From Verticillium longisporum (taxonomy: Eukaryota > Ascomycota > Sordariomycetes > Glomerellales > Plectosphaerellaceae): a stretch of 64,000 nt of DNA. The DNA is taken from the NCBI GenBank assembly GCA_019188255.1, contig JAETXT010000005.1, positions 2,542,001-2,606,000 on the forward strand, given 5' to 3'. Under the pieces are notes generated by a model. The model had not been told where the DNA came from. It did not search any database and was given only the letters and a program-made list of their open reading frames with translations. The position numbers and the translations under genes were made by a program. Of this stretch, positions 46,315 to 57,697 are shown piece by piece (the stretch's first letter is position 1; each line of letters begins with the position of its first letter).

Positions 46315-49300
46315 CGAGGCAGCCCCGGCGGCGGTGGTCGAAGGCGTTGCTAGGCTTTTGTTGGGGGAAAAAAAGGCAAGGGCGCGGACCCTGAGGAGTG
46401 AATGACGATGCTCGGCAGGTGAGTAGCTTGGACGAGGGGATCCGGATCCACACCTCTGTGTTGTTGGGAGGGAATTGCTGGTTATCGAAACGTCCGTTCG
46501 GATGCACACGAGACGAGATGGCGTCCCAACGTCAAACGTCGAAAAGGGAAGTCGGGCGAGAAGACCCAAGGTGAGCGAGTCCAATGACGGCAAGGCCAAT
46601 TCCAAGTAACGACTGGCGAGGAGACTTGGTCTATGTCGAATTGCGGTCGGTGGAAGGGGAGGGGAGAAACAAGGAAATAGATAGGAGGAATAGGAGGAAT
46701 AGGATGGAGGGCTGAAAGGGAATTGGCAGAAGCGAGCGTGCGAGGCGGCGGATCAGCAAGGCATTTCAAGGAACGTGGAAATCGACAATCTGAAGCACCT
46801 CACAAGCCGGCTGCAAGACGAGGATGACGATCGGTAGGGGTCCGCTGGAGCACCACTGCCAGTTCCGTCTACAGTACGCCAGCGATCAGGGGACACAGTC
46901 TGGTGGATCCACAGTGAAGGGCCTTCGGTGGGGTCCTCGACCTGCAGGGGGGGCGCCACGGTTGCCACTGTCTGGCGTTTCCTTGGTTCGTGCCTGCTTC
47001 GTGTCTCCGTGGGCATCCCTTCCCACTGCGTCTTCCCACTGCGTCTACCCACTGCGTCTACCCACTAGCAAGGCGTGCCAGGCTGTTGGCGGCCACCGGC
47101 TTTCAGGGGCGTGAGACGGCTAACGGGCAAGAGCCGGCCGCCTGTTCCTTGTTTCATGCTCGAGGAACCACAGAACCGCAGATGGCCCAGCCAGCGAATC
47201 ATCGCCTGGCCCTGGGAGGCACTTGGAAGGGTTCCGCACCTCCAGCACCATCCCCAATCCCACCAAGCAAGCAATCCATGTACACATCAATCTCCATTTC
47301 CACTGCTGCTGTCGACACACTCGACTCGTCTGCGCCGTACCAGCTCTTGTCCGACGGCCTCGCCCAAGCTCCAAGCAAGGCGACGCGTACTCCCGTACCC
47401 AAGCAAGATACCCGACCACTTGGCTTGGCCCGTCTTGGTTTGCTTTCGAACGGCCTGGCCATTCCAGCCAGCCAACCGCCATGACAAACTTTGACAGCCA
47501 ACGGAATCCGCAATTGGGACCAGGCCTCCTGCTTCGCCCGCCGCGCGCTTACATACTCGCCGTTTCTCCTGGCATTATTCCATCGCTGGCCTGCACACAC
47601 GGAGGCTGAAAAAGGTGTTTGACGGATCACAACGACACAGACTTACTATTCGTAGACCGAGAATACTGCTGTGAGCCAGCCACAGTGTGCTTGCGCGAGT
47701 CACAGCACCCTGTTTTCCTTTCGATTCTGCTCCAGCGTGCCCGTCAACCGGATCGTCGCCCCAACCTGGCTAGGCAAAGTCGCAGCGGGCTCCCAGCACT
47801 GCTACGTCCCTACCAAGATTTTCAACCCTCCAGCGGACCCGGAGGATATGAACTTAAGCGAGGCTCCCTGCGCTGATCATCTCGTACCAGACACCAGCAA
47901 CGTAATGCTCCAAGATAAATCGAGAACGGCATCGCACAAATCGAGCATCGCCCTGTTCCAATACGAGGAAAGAGTCGCTGTGCGGCGCTGCTCCTTCTGC
48001 GACGCCAAGCGACCGTCTAAATTCATTGTCTCCTTTCCGTCTTACACGGACCCCTGAACGACCATGTGAACAGCAGTGTAAGTAGGGCCGGCCCCCGTCC
48101 TTGCGTAGGGTGAACGAAACATTCGTAGCCCAGGCGGCAGGCGAGCGTCGGGGCGCTTCCACGCAATGTCAAAAAGCGAGCCATGCTCTCTACCTCAGAC
48201 CACCGTCGATGGTCAGTGTGCAAGGCCGCCAGCATAACCTGGTGCCTCAATGCTCTCCAGAACCGTTTCGTCATGAACCGTTCGCTGCCTCCCTCCCGTT
48301 GCCGCCGTCAGAAATGGTCCTTGCACCAATGTGCCGTCTGTTGAGAATTTGACCGCTGGAAACCCCATCAGTTGAGTGCGCCGGCGCCCGGCGCCAGGCC
48401 ACAAAGGCATCAGCTAGCACTGTCGCCGTCTGGTTGGCATTCGTCACCCAGACACGGCGACCAGCCACTAACTCTCAAACTCTGCCGCGTGAGATCTTGG
48501 CTTCCCGAGCTATGGGGCACCGTGCCCCTTTCTAACATCAGGGGCCGAATGATGTAGAGTGCCAAAAAGCAATGTTTCTCAAAATTGCTGGCCGGCGACG
48601 CAGTGGGCGACATGAATCGTGAAACATGGGCAAGCAAGGAGCCTTTGTCCTGGCATAGGAACTACCGACCATGATACTGAGCTCGAGCAACTGTGCATCA
48701 CGCGCAGTGTGCATCACGCACAGGAAACAGCAGCAGCCCAAGCACCGGGCGCCATGTTTGTAGCAGAGCATAGACTGATTGTGCCCTCCGATGGACAGGC
48801 TTCTCGCGCGGCCTCGGCTCTCGCTCTCTCGATCGCACAACGATGCTCCGATCAAAGTCTGCGGACTGTGAAAAAAACATAGAAAAAAACTCCACTAGAA
48901 GAAGGTGATCATGTCCCTAATTGATCCCTCAACTACGTGTGTTGACATGCCGTCCCGCCCGTAGCGCCATCACAAGACGCGCCGTCTGCGCCATCAGGGG
49001 CTGGTCCTCAGCTGCTGTTCCCACCATACACTGTGCTCCTGGAATGTGAACGACCCTTTATCCAGGAGGCTGCATGGCGGGCTGTCACTCTACTCTCATT
49101 GGATCATTTCGTCTTGACGACTCCAACCTCACACATCGAGAGGGCTGAGCCCCGACGGCCTGGCGTGGATCGCGAACAGTCTAATGGGATAGGCAACTTC
49201 TTCGGCTTTGGATATCCGATGTTTTGAAGATCAATTGACATCATGGACGGACTGTGAAGGCTTCCGAGATCGAAGTACGGGGTCTGACGTCCTCGTGTGG

Positions 49301-49869
49301 AACACTAGCAAGCTGCTCTGAATGGTCCCAAACTGGACCGATTCCTGGGGATACCTCGTCATTGGCGATGGCCCGACGCCAGTGACTTGGGAAACGTCAG
49401 TTCTGATATTTTTAAACGACATTGAAGAAGAGAGCTGGTTGCAGATGTCATCTCGATTCCGATATGATGAGTCCCAGTTGCCCACATTTTCTGCTGGAGC
49501 CGATCAGCACCTGGGAACCCACAATTGCTGCATCTCATCTTCGGCGATTCGTGCTGTTTGGCCACTCTTCAAGCTTTGGATCGCTGGGGAACATGCACCT
49601 TATCGTGTGGGTTCGTGTTACTTCGTGACTTGACCGGACCGATGACGTGAGGCGGTTGGCAAGTTCCGTCTGGGCCGCTACGGCTGGGGTCTCCCAGGCC
49701 ATACTTCGCCATCACCAGCAGAAAGTGACTGCCTCCGCATGCACCGAGACAGACCAATGCTAGGACAGTGGCCTTGAATAAATGTTGCGTATCAAGTTTT
49801 GAGGGTTGCCAAAGCTGCGAGCTCGGCTGTGCAAAAGCGCTATGAGCCGCCTCGCAAGGCGCTTCTAGC
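46315..49869. other. Gene-free region with short tandem repeats
   Basis: 3.6 kb between the MscS-like gene and the 5S rRNA gene. It holds a 9-bp repeat of ATAGGAGGA at about 46680-46704 and a 13-bp tandem repeat at 47020-47068. Many short open frames overlap in all frames, but none looks coding. Nothing else is recognised. Confidence 0.5.
47020..47068. repeat. 13-bp tandem repeat, 3.8 copies
   Basis: Units TTCCCACTGCGTC (47020-47032), TTCCCACTGCGTC (47033-47045), TACCCACTGCGTC (47046-47058) and a partial TACCCACTAG (47059-47068). It lies in noncoding DNA about 700 bp upstream of the MscS-like start. Confidence 0.9.
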
Positions 49870-49989
49870 ACATACGACCATACCTACTGGAAAGCTCGGG
49901 GTCCCGTCCGCTCTCCCATCGATAAACCAGTAAGGGCTGAACTAGTAGTTGGGTGGGTGACCACCAGCGAATCCTCGGTGTTGTATGTT
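49870..49989 (+). rRNA. 5S ribosomal RNA
   Basis: A solitary 120-nt 5S rRNA gene, transcribed by RNA polymerase III and assembled into the large ribosomal subunit with uL18 and uL5. The ends ACATACGACC and GTTGTATGTT pair to form helix I. Internal conserved blocks are GGTCCCGTCCGCTCTCCCAT, AGTAGTTGGGTGGGTGACC and ACCAGCGAATCC, the last two covering the internal control region. Length and all universal blocks match filamentous ascomycete 5S genes. Single dispersed 5S genes outside the rDNA array are normal in this class. A T-run follows at once (49988-49992). The helix and conserved segments appear intact, so it is probably an active gene. Confidence 0.96.
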
Positions 49990-49992
49990 TTT
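49988..49992 (+). terminator. RNA polymerase III T-run terminator of the 5S gene
   Basis: TTTTT directly follows and overlaps the last two bases of the 5S rRNA, as expected for polymerase III termination. Confidence 0.75.
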
Positions 49993-51006
49993 GCATTTTT
50001 GATAGTCGTATGGTGGGCGACATGTCGTGGTCGGGGTTCTCGTTTTGGCTGGGCAGAGAGAGTCTGGCGAAACGGAGATTTCGTTGGAATTGCTGGCCAA
50101 TTAGGGAAACTTCTTGTCAATTTTAGCACAAAGCTTCCGGCGTGCGGATACTTTTGTGGGGTGCCATGCAAAGGATGCTTTAGGACTTTCGACGAGGCAT
50201 GCATGGGTACCTAGGTATGGTACATAGGGTCCTATATATACTATAGTATAGATCTCTCAAGCGGTTTCTTTTCGGTTGCTTGAAGGCCATCAAGTCTCAG
50301 CACGAACTGATTCGAAAACGCAGACAGTACAGCCTCCGTGCTGGAAACCTCGCCAGTGTTGAGCCAGTCCAGCTCTGGCCTCTTCCTTCCTTCATCGAGG
50401 ACTTTTCTGCAACTGGGCCACGCGCCACTCAGCATGGGAAAAGCTCACGCGGCCGATACAATTGATGATTGGTAGTTGCAGAGCTCTTCTGGCCGCGAGC
50501 TTCTGCAACAGTGCCGTTGCGCCACATAATATCCGGCTCTCGCTCGATGGAAGATAACACCACCTGGTAAAGCATGCTCGAGTCCAAACGGCTTTGTGAC
50601 TCTCTGAGACACTCAATAAAGGACCGATGGGGTTAAATACTGTGACTGGCGCATGACCGAACGCCCACTTTCTCTATGCTCAGCATGTCGGTGCCCGAGC
50701 CTTGCATCGCTGCATAAGCTAAACCACCTCGCCACACGAGCACCGGTACATCGAGGGACAATAGCACCGCCGTACAAAGCTTCCTGGGCCCGACGCATCT
50801 CTTTCGCAAGCTGAAGTTGACATTGCCAGGGGCAAAAGGCTCGCCTGTCGGTACTATGAATCAGGTGTTTTTTTGGTTAAAGGATACATTGAATTTATCT
50901 TGCTGAGCGATATGCAAATGTACGTGTTTCACACCGTATCCAACAGAGGACAGAAAAATATATCGTGAAGGGGCACAATATACAGAGACCAGCCATCTTC
51001 CCACGC
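49990..51006. other. Intergenic between the 5S gene and Abp2
   Basis: About 1 kb with a palindromic TACCTAGGTA at 50208-50217 and an AT-rich patch (tatatatactatagtatag) at about 50233-50252. No gene is supported. Confidence 0.5.
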
Positions 51007-53213
51007 TTACGGATCCAACATGCCCAGCACCTTCCTCTTCATTGCCGCAAGTTCCTCGTCCTTAGCCCGCATCTCTTTCATCAGATTCTCGTACTTCTTT
51101 CGCCACAAGCCGCCGTTGCCCTTGGTGGTGCCCGGGCCGTCTTCAGCCTCGCTCACGTCGGGCGACCTTTGCCACCGCTCATGCTTTACAGTCTGCGCCA
51201 TCCTATACGTCCCCTTTACGCTGCCCAACCGGTAGACCCAAGAGCACTCAAAATGCGTGCGGTCCTCATATTCAATGAGCCGCCTGACTTGCATCTTATC
51301 AGTCGTCATGAGCATCGTCCCCCCAGCCAAGGCAGCGACATTGATGAGGAAGGCGGCGTGAGAGGCGGCCGCCGCGTAGAGGGCCTCTATGATGCTAGCA
51401 ACAAGTGCATGAGCCTCGTCAAGACTGCAGGGCGGTGTGCGTTTACCGCTCGCGTCGTACCAATCGGCGCGCAGGACCTCGCTATGGAAGTAGCCAAATG
51501 TGGCGTCAATATTGGTGCGTTCCTCCATATCGTCGAAAAACCCCAGAGGAGTCACGCGGGGTGCAGGGTCAAGACTAGGGACTTCGTGATCGGTTGTCTC
51601 AAAGTTGAATGCTGGGTTCGATGTGTATTGCTGTGCGTTTGAACGCGGGTTCGAGGTGGCAGCAGCTGCACGAGCGACATTCGTTGGAGCAGCAGTGCTG
51701 GAGAAGGCCTGGTTCATATAGCCTCCATGGTTAGGGTTCGGTTGGCCGTTGATCACGACCTCTGGAGGTAGCTGCATGTTCGGTGGAGGGAAATAGGGAC
51801 GCGGCGGTGTGGCAAGTCGAACCGAGCCTCCAACGCGCTCGGGTACTTGGAGTGATATACTGGGCTTGGTCGGTCTTTGGGTGTGAACCGGGAACTCTGG
51901 AGGTAGAGGTGCTGTAGGGGGTATAGGGGTCGGTATAGAAGGGGCACCTATCGGCGTGCTGGTCAAGGAGGTGTTTGAGGGGGGCGTATGCATCGCCGGG
52001 GTGATGGCTTGGTCGCTGCCATCAGGTACGGAAGAATCGCAACCCGGCTCAGCGGCTGTGCCTGTTGAGTGTGAAGATTTGTCAATGATGTTTCGGTTCA
52101 TGGGCGGCCTGCCGCGAGCCTTGCCATTGGCATTGCCTCCGAGCCCGCGACTACGCCATGCTGAGGAGACAACTTTTGCGCCGTGGCGGCGCTGCTGATG
52201 TGTTTTACCCTTGGGAGTCATGGCCGACATGGGCTCGTTGGAACCTCCCCAGAAATTATTTCGGGTCGTGGGCGTGATAGCGGAGAGGGGCCCGGGGGGG
52301 TACGCTGTCAAAGGGGTTTGCGCGTCTGGTTCATGCAGCCAGGGACCGGCCCCTTGGCCGGGACGCAATAGGGAATCTGGCGGCCGTGCAGTAAAACGGC
52401 CTCTGGCATCGGGATGCGCCGACCAAGGGCCAAGACTGCTGCGGGCAGCACCGTACTCTTCTGAGGCTGGCGACTCTATTCTGGGGCGCTGTGAGGGCGA
52501 CTCGTTCAAGCTCTCCTCCTCGGCCCGTTTCTTGCCTCGCTTGGGGCGTGCTTGTGGCACCAAGGCACGCAAGGCCATGTCATCCACGGGAGCGACACCA
52601 TCTCGTCCCTCTTGGTAGATGGGGGTCGGATCGGTGGGGATATCAGTCCAATAAGGATGAGGAATGCTCATGAGATACTCAAAAAAGGCATCCACATGCA
52701 TCGAGTGCATCCAGCGCTGGGCAGTGGTTAGCAGTGAGCACCAGGAGGGCGACAGCGTGGCTCGGTTGATACCTTTAGCCTGACGGCATACTGTTGAATC
52801 TTTTGGGAACTCTCCCCTTTGTCCTTATCGGGCGGATCGACGCCGAGCTTGAGTGCAAGCTCAGCCCAGGTCTTCAGTTCCTTCGTCTCGAGTTGCCTCA
52901 CTAGCAAGAAGAGATTAAAGGCAGTGAAGGACTTGCCGCCGGATTTCGGCAAGGCACGAAATGCTTCCCGCAAAGTACCCGTGTCCGTCTCAAGAGGTAC
53001 GGCGGGGTTGCAGTACATGATGAAGGAGACAAAAGCATCTTCGAAGGTAGCCGCGTCCACATGCCTGCTTGGAAGCGTAGGCCGGATGAGCAATGGTGTG
53101 GCGTGCTGCCTCGCTCGGGCGGGGTAAGACGGCGATTGCATCACGTGCCCCTGCCCATTTGTGTGTCCATTGGGCGGACGTTGCGAGGGTGGTTGAAGAT
53201 GAGCTGAAGCCAT
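51007..53213 (-). CDS. ARS-binding protein 2 (Abp2) family protein
   Basis: Relative of fission-yeast Abp2, which binds AT-rich replication-origin DNA. Exons 53213-52773 and 52716-51007 give 716 residues. The conserved core spans the intron: ATFEDAFVSFIMYCNPAVPL, DTGTLREAFRALPKSGGKSF, LETKELKTWAELALKLGV, SSQKIQQYAVRLK, then RWMHSMHVDAFFEYL, and PYWTDIPTDPTPIYQEGRDG. A basic patch RPKRGKKR follows, then a long Pro/Ser-rich disordered region, and a C-terminal block with EERTNIDATFGYFHSEVLR and a coiled coil at the end (NLMKEMRAKDEELAAMKRK). ATG 53213 is chosen because it is the first ATG in frame; the upstream frame stays open to 53375 without an ATG, so the N-terminus is uncertain. The protein is probably nuclear. 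Confidence 0.82.
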
Positions 53214-53492
53214 CGCGAGGTGTAGTGCAGCCAAGGAGCTGAGCGTCACATCATTGGTGGCTGCAGGCGAGTTACAGCACTTGGGTTGGTAGGGCTGCAG
53301 ACCGATGCCAATGGATGCGGAGGTCGATGCCGGTACAGATGCGATCAATCGGTAGGATGGTGCCAGACATGACACGGCGCGGGCGCGGAGCTCGTGAGGG
53401 GGGTGGTTGTCGCGAGACGAGTCACGGCAACGGCGCTGAGGCTGAATTGTGAGTACTAAATTTAGGTCTTGGGCTCATGAGCATTGGGGGCT

Positions 53493-53529
53493 GCCCGCTG
53501 CCTGTTGCCCGCTGCCTGTTGCCCACTGC
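53493..53529. repeat. 14-bp tandem repeat, 2.6 copies
   Basis: GCCCGCTGCCTGTT at 53493-53506 and 53507-53520, then partial GCCCACTGC at 53521-53529. It shares the CCC(A/G)CTGC core with the 13-bp repeat at 47020-47068. It lies about 280 bp upstream of the chosen Abp2 start. Confidence 0.85.
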
Positions 53530-54002
53530 CTAGGTAAGTACCTAATGCTAAGCTACTACCGGAACCGTATCAGAGGGGCGGCATCGACGTCTTGGCAATC
53601 GCGAGCCCGGCGCAGGTGGACGTGGGCAAGCAAGTGCATCCCGATGCGTCGGCAGTCGCAGCAGTGCGAACCCAGACGGCACGGTTTGCGCACACAGTAT
53701 TGCGTCATGCGGTTTCCCCAGATTCTGTCCTGTCCATCAACCACGCCATCGATTTGTCAGGACAAAGAACGAGGAGGTGTCAAGGAACTAAGGTAACTAC
53801 CGCTGGCAAACCACCTGCCCCTGTGCTTTACTAATCTGAAGACCTCCAACCATGACATGATACGCCCTTCTGTCGTCAATTCATCATTGGCCCCATCCCA
53901 TCAATTGCGTGATCGGGCGTGAACATCACAGCTCACTCAAGCTCAGCTCATCTTCGGATGACCTCGTCCACGTCTGATTTCAAATACAACATCCATATTC
54001 AG

Positions 54003-54010
54003 TATATAAA
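54003..54010 (+). promoter_or_regulatory. TATA box of the AsaB-like gene
   Basis: TATATAAA lies about 215 bp upstream of ATG 54224, which implies a leader of about 180-190 nt. The call is by consensus and position. Confidence 0.5.
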
Positions 54011-54223
54011 GATACAATCATCTGCTCCTCGTTGTGGATTGCCTCACATTCTCTAGCATCTTACTCGCCCGTCTTCCAATCTCCTGGCCCACGAGCACCA
54101 CGAGCAAACGTACACTGTGACTGTCATCAGTCGCCACTGCCTGTGACAGCTTCATCTTTACCTATCAGATCGTACAACTTATACCCCCAATTTTTTTTTT
54201 GTTTACAGTGTCGCATTACAATC

Positions 54224-55063
54224 ATGTCCGGCAACACGACGGCGACCCTAAACTTCTATGCCCCACCCTCCGACGGCGCCGCTCCCTTCAACCACGTTGA
54301 CCCTCCCCCTCCTGGTGTGCCCGTTCGCAACTACACGACCGATTCACGCCCTGTCCCGATAACAGACATTCGCGGCTCCGAGTCCTCCTTCCAGAACCTC
54401 GACCGTGACGCCTTTGCCCTCTTCTCAGGCGAGCCGCCCTCCGCCGAGACGGCCTTTACAGACAACGACTCGATCAAGAAGAACTACTACCCCGAGCTCG
54501 AGGCGCTGCTGCTAAAGACCGTTCCCGGCGCCAACAAGGTCATCTTCTTCGATCACACCATCCGCCGCGCCAACGAGAACAGCCCCCGCGAGCCCGTCCA
54601 GCGCGTCCACATTGACCAGACGGCCCGCTCCGCCGCCCTGCGCGTGCGCCGCCACGCCGCGTCCGACGACGAGGCCGGCCGCCTCCTCGCCGGCCGCCAC
54701 CGCATCGTCAACGTCTGGCGACCGCTGAACCGCGGGCCCGTCGAGTCGTTTCCCCTCGCCTTCGCCTCGAGCGCCTCGCTGCGCGACGACGAGGTCGTGC
54801 CCGTCGAGCACCGTTACGCCAACGGCTACACGGGCGAGACGGCCGGCATCCGCTACCACGAGGGCCAGAAGTGGTACTATCTTTCCGGCATGACGGGCGA
54901 CCAGAGGCTGCTGCTCGAGTGCTTCGACAGCGAGGCAGTGAAGGAGGGGAGTGGCGTGCAGGGAGGCCGCGTGGCGCACACGGCGTTTGCGCATCCCGGC
55001 ACGGCCGAGGATGCCGAGGGACGGGAGAGCATCGAGGTGAGGGCGCTCGTGTTCGGGCCCTGA
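54224..55063 (+). CDS. AsaB/CmcJ-like hydroxylase or desaturase family protein
   Basis: A 279-residue single-exon protein of the fungal AsaB/CmcJ-like group, which includes enzymes annotated as GA4 desaturase-like and cephamycin methoxylase CmcJ-like; many members act in secondary metabolism, but others stand alone as here. Typical blocks are TATLNFYAPPSDGAAPFNHV, FDHTIRRAN, PVQRVHIDQTARSAALRVRR, HRIVNVWRPLNRGPVESFPLA, YHEGQKWYYLSGMTGDQ and LLLECFDS. The His-Ile-Asp in RVHIDQT resembles the metal-binding pair of 2-oxoglutarate oxygenases. No biosynthetic genes adjoin it, so its substrate cannot be inferred. ATG 54224 gives the usual N-terminus; the upstream open frame starts without an ATG inside the leader. 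A strong TATA box suggests regulated expression. Confidence 0.85.
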   Translation: MSGNTTATLNFYAPPSDGAAPFNHVDPPPPGVPVRNYTTDSRPVPITDIRGSESSFQNLDRDAFALFSGEPPSAETAFTDNDSIKKNYYPELEALLLKTVPGANKVIFFDHTIRRANENSPREPVQRVHIDQTARSAALRVRRHAASDDEAGRLLAGRHRIVNVWRPLNRGPVESFPLAFASSASLRDDEVVPVEHRYANGYTGETAGIRYHEGQKWYYLSGMTGDQRLLLECFDSEAVKEGSGVQGGRVAHTAFAHPGTAEDAEGRESIEVRALVFGP

Positions 55064-55477
55064 GAGAGGATGGACGAAAGGGAGAACAGCAAAGCGAAGT
55101 AAAGCATAGTATGTAATGAGCCATGAAAAATCATAATAGCAATTGGGTATCTGCACCAAGTAACTAAAAGAGTGTCCCGTGCCCTTGCGAACGACTATGA
55201 TCACTTCTTCCGCCATGTGCTGCCATCCCTGCCTATCCCCATTACCAGAGTTCTGTATGCCAATGATGCTTGTGTGTGGAACTATCCGCTGGGTTCATGT
55301 AGGACCACTCACTGGACTGAAGATAAAGAAAAACCCCCATGTGCGCGAAAACCGTGGGTTAGTATCAAGACAAAGAAAAATCCTCATTTCAGTCATATAA
55401 CCAAACGCCGTCTTGTTTGTTGCCGCCTCATCTCTTTCCTCTACCCGTCAGTTGCTTGCTTGCATGCCCCCACCAGT
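55064..55477. other. Convergent 3' regions of the AsaB-like and Sds3-like genes
   Basis: 414 bp between two convergent genes. No gene or RNA is recognised. Confidence 0.5.
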
Positions 55478-57089
55478 TCAATTCTTCCGTGTTTTACCAC
55501 GGGCACTGCCCTGCCTGCTCATGGTATTACCACCGGCGGCACTGCTTTGGCGGCTCATCGGAACCGCAGCGCCGAGAGCTGCGGCAAGACTTGAGGGAGC
55601 AGAGTCGCGAGCCTCGACACTGGCGAGATTCTCATTCATCGCCTTGGGATTGGGGCGACCGCCGGTGCGGAAGCCCGTGTAGTGTGTCCTGACGTAAGGT
55701 GCAACGACAGACTCTAGCAGTTTCTTGCTGCCATTGGGATGGTCGATGGACGCACCAGGCTTGTGCTTGGCATCGTACTTTTTGTAAAGCTCCATGAGAA
55801 GGATATCCGAGTTGGCTTCCTCGACTGTCAGTGAGGTTGGGCAATTCTCGGTGACACGACCGTTGGTCTTGAAGTACGAGGCGATGTGGGTAGACGGGAT
55901 CTTTGTCGGCTCGTGAGGCTCCAGAATATCGATGTGTTTGGGTAGCTCGAGGGTATTGGACGCATCTGCCGCATCGAGCAAGCTCTGGTTGATACCGGCG
56001 CGAGTGCTCCTCGTCGTATGGGATGCCGTGCGCTCCATCATGGGTGCCGATGCCGAGTCGCCGTCTTGCTCCGCACTGTCGTTATCGCCATGGCCCGAAT
56101 CGCTGCCGTTCGGGGACGTGGCACCATTGGAGTAGACCTTGTGCTTCTGGATGTACTTGTGCGCCGCCAGAGATGCGTTAAGGCGCGTGAGCGAAAGCTC
56201 CTTCTCGGTGAAGAGCTTGTCCAAGCTGTAGGCGGGGCCGTGGTGCTTCGCAGCGTAGCGGAGCTTCTCGTTCTGCCACAGGGGAGTTGTGGTATTGGGG
56301 TCGAGAGCCCTACGCGCAGGAGCTGGAGAACCGTCGTCTTCGCCGGGAACTCGCTTTCGCTTCTTGCCCTCGGAGTATCCGGGGATGTCGTCGGCATCCT
56401 TGCGCAGTCGGGTAGCTCGCTTGTGGGTGCCGCCAGGACTGGCAGGGTTCGTAATGCTGAATTGGTTGGGATGGAGAAGGAGAGCAGACGAGTCGGAGAT
56501 CTCGAGCGCTTCCTTTTCTTTCTGGAGGCGGTATTTCCGAGAGGAGACAGTGTTGATGAGTCGGTCACGGAGGGTGTCGGCTAGCGCCCGGTGCTCGCGG
56601 TTGGCAGCTTCGATCTTGTAGAGGTGCTCATTCTGGTACTGGTGGAGACGGCGGTCATGCTCGTGCTGGAGAGAACCGGGTCAGAAAAACGAGACGACGA
56701 TGACAAAAATTGGTGCAGTCAAACCTTTTGCTGCGCAACGCTCGAGTCGCGATACTCGATCAGGTCCTCAACTTCCTGGAGGAAATCCTGAAACCTTGGG
56801 CCCGACATGTGCAGGAGTGTGCGGGTGTTCTCAGGCAAGGTCTCGGGGTCTGCGCCTCGGCATGATCACGACGAGCGCTGGCGATGACCTCGAGTGCGTC
56901 AGAGGCATATGGGTCGAGGCGCTGGACGAGAGTGTTGTCGACTTGTATCTTCTGCAGCTGGTCTCGGTAGGTGAGGTCGCGCTCACGGTGGAACTTTTCG
57001 TTCAGGAAGGCTAGTTTCTCGGTGATGAAGAGACGCTTTCTCTCCCGTTTGGACGGACCAGCGGCCGCCGTCGACTCGTTGGCAGCCAT
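55478..57089 (-). CDS. Sds3-like subunit of the Rpd3/Sin3 histone deacetylase complex (one frameshift)
   Basis: Resembles the Sds3-like family, which bridges Sin3 and the Rpd3 deacetylase in transcriptional repression. Exons 57089-56725 and 56665-55478 give 517 residues when one base is added to GGGG (plus strand) 56845-56848, so that HAEAQTP is followed by ETLPENTRTLLHMSGPRF. The N-terminus KRERKRLFITEKLAFLNEKF and KFHRERDLTYRDQLQKIQ begins a long coiled coil that continues through QDFLQEVEDLIEYRD and REHRALADTLRDRLINTV. The region ALEISDSSALLLHPNQFSI and NPASPGGTHKRATRLRKD is the most conserved, followed by TPLWQNEKLR and SLDKLFTEKELSLTRLNASL. The C-terminus is Ser-rich and disordered. The intron 56666-56724 has GT-AG ends. 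A nuclear location is inferred. Confidence 0.78.
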
Positions 57090-57697
57090 TCGGGCGGTTC
57101 AACTCTTGCGTCGGCGTAGGTTGACAAGCTGAATTGTGCGCTGCCGGTATGGGTGGGAGAGTGTAAGGACACTGGAGGGTAGAGAATGGGAAGGAGCAGG
57201 GTCAGGCGGGACGCTGGACGCTCTGGTGGTGTTGGTCCTCAATTCAGCCTTGCTTCGGCGAGTGCTCTTGTGGCCAGGGGACTTGATGGCTGCACAGGCT
57301 GATCTATTTCTGACCAATGAAGATGGTCCAAACTCAACAGCGACGGGCCAATGGCGAGGAGCCTACTGCTTTGTACATCAATGCACAACGCTATGCATTA
57401 GCTCAGCGTCTTGTGTATGACAGAGGCAGCAAAGTAGGTATTTGAAGTCTACAAAAATATATTACAAGCAATACATATGACAAGCAAAGTTGATGAATGG
57501 GCTGCTTGAGGTCTACGTACTTTCGGACAACCCTAGACTCACGTATGAGTATTCAGCGCAGGAAAAAGCCTAGCGACGGTGTTATATTGAAGAATCAACA
57601 GCCCAAGTAGTTTATTAACGAACCACAACGTATTTGGACAATTCATATCAATGATACTTTGCCTGATGTTACAAAAATATGACCAGTGCATCGCTCA
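57090..57697. other. Intergenic between the Sds3-like gene and the probable COG7 gene
   Basis: 608 bp between two minus-strand genes: the promoter of the Sds3-like gene and the 3' region of the next gene. Nothing else is seen. Confidence 0.5.

Larger units (their letters stand above)
53214..54223. other. Divergent region between Abp2 and the AsaB-like gene
   Basis: 1 kb between divergent genes. It holds a 14-bp tandem repeat at 53493-53529, a CCTAGG element at 53529-53534, a TATA box at 54003-54010 and a T10 run just before the AsaB-like ATG. Confidence 0.5.

Noticed and set aside
53214..53375. N-terminal extension of Abp2
   Set aside because: The frame is open to 53375 but begins with GTG; the ATG at 53370 is in a different frame and ends after 32 codons. 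The extension is left out for lack of evidence.
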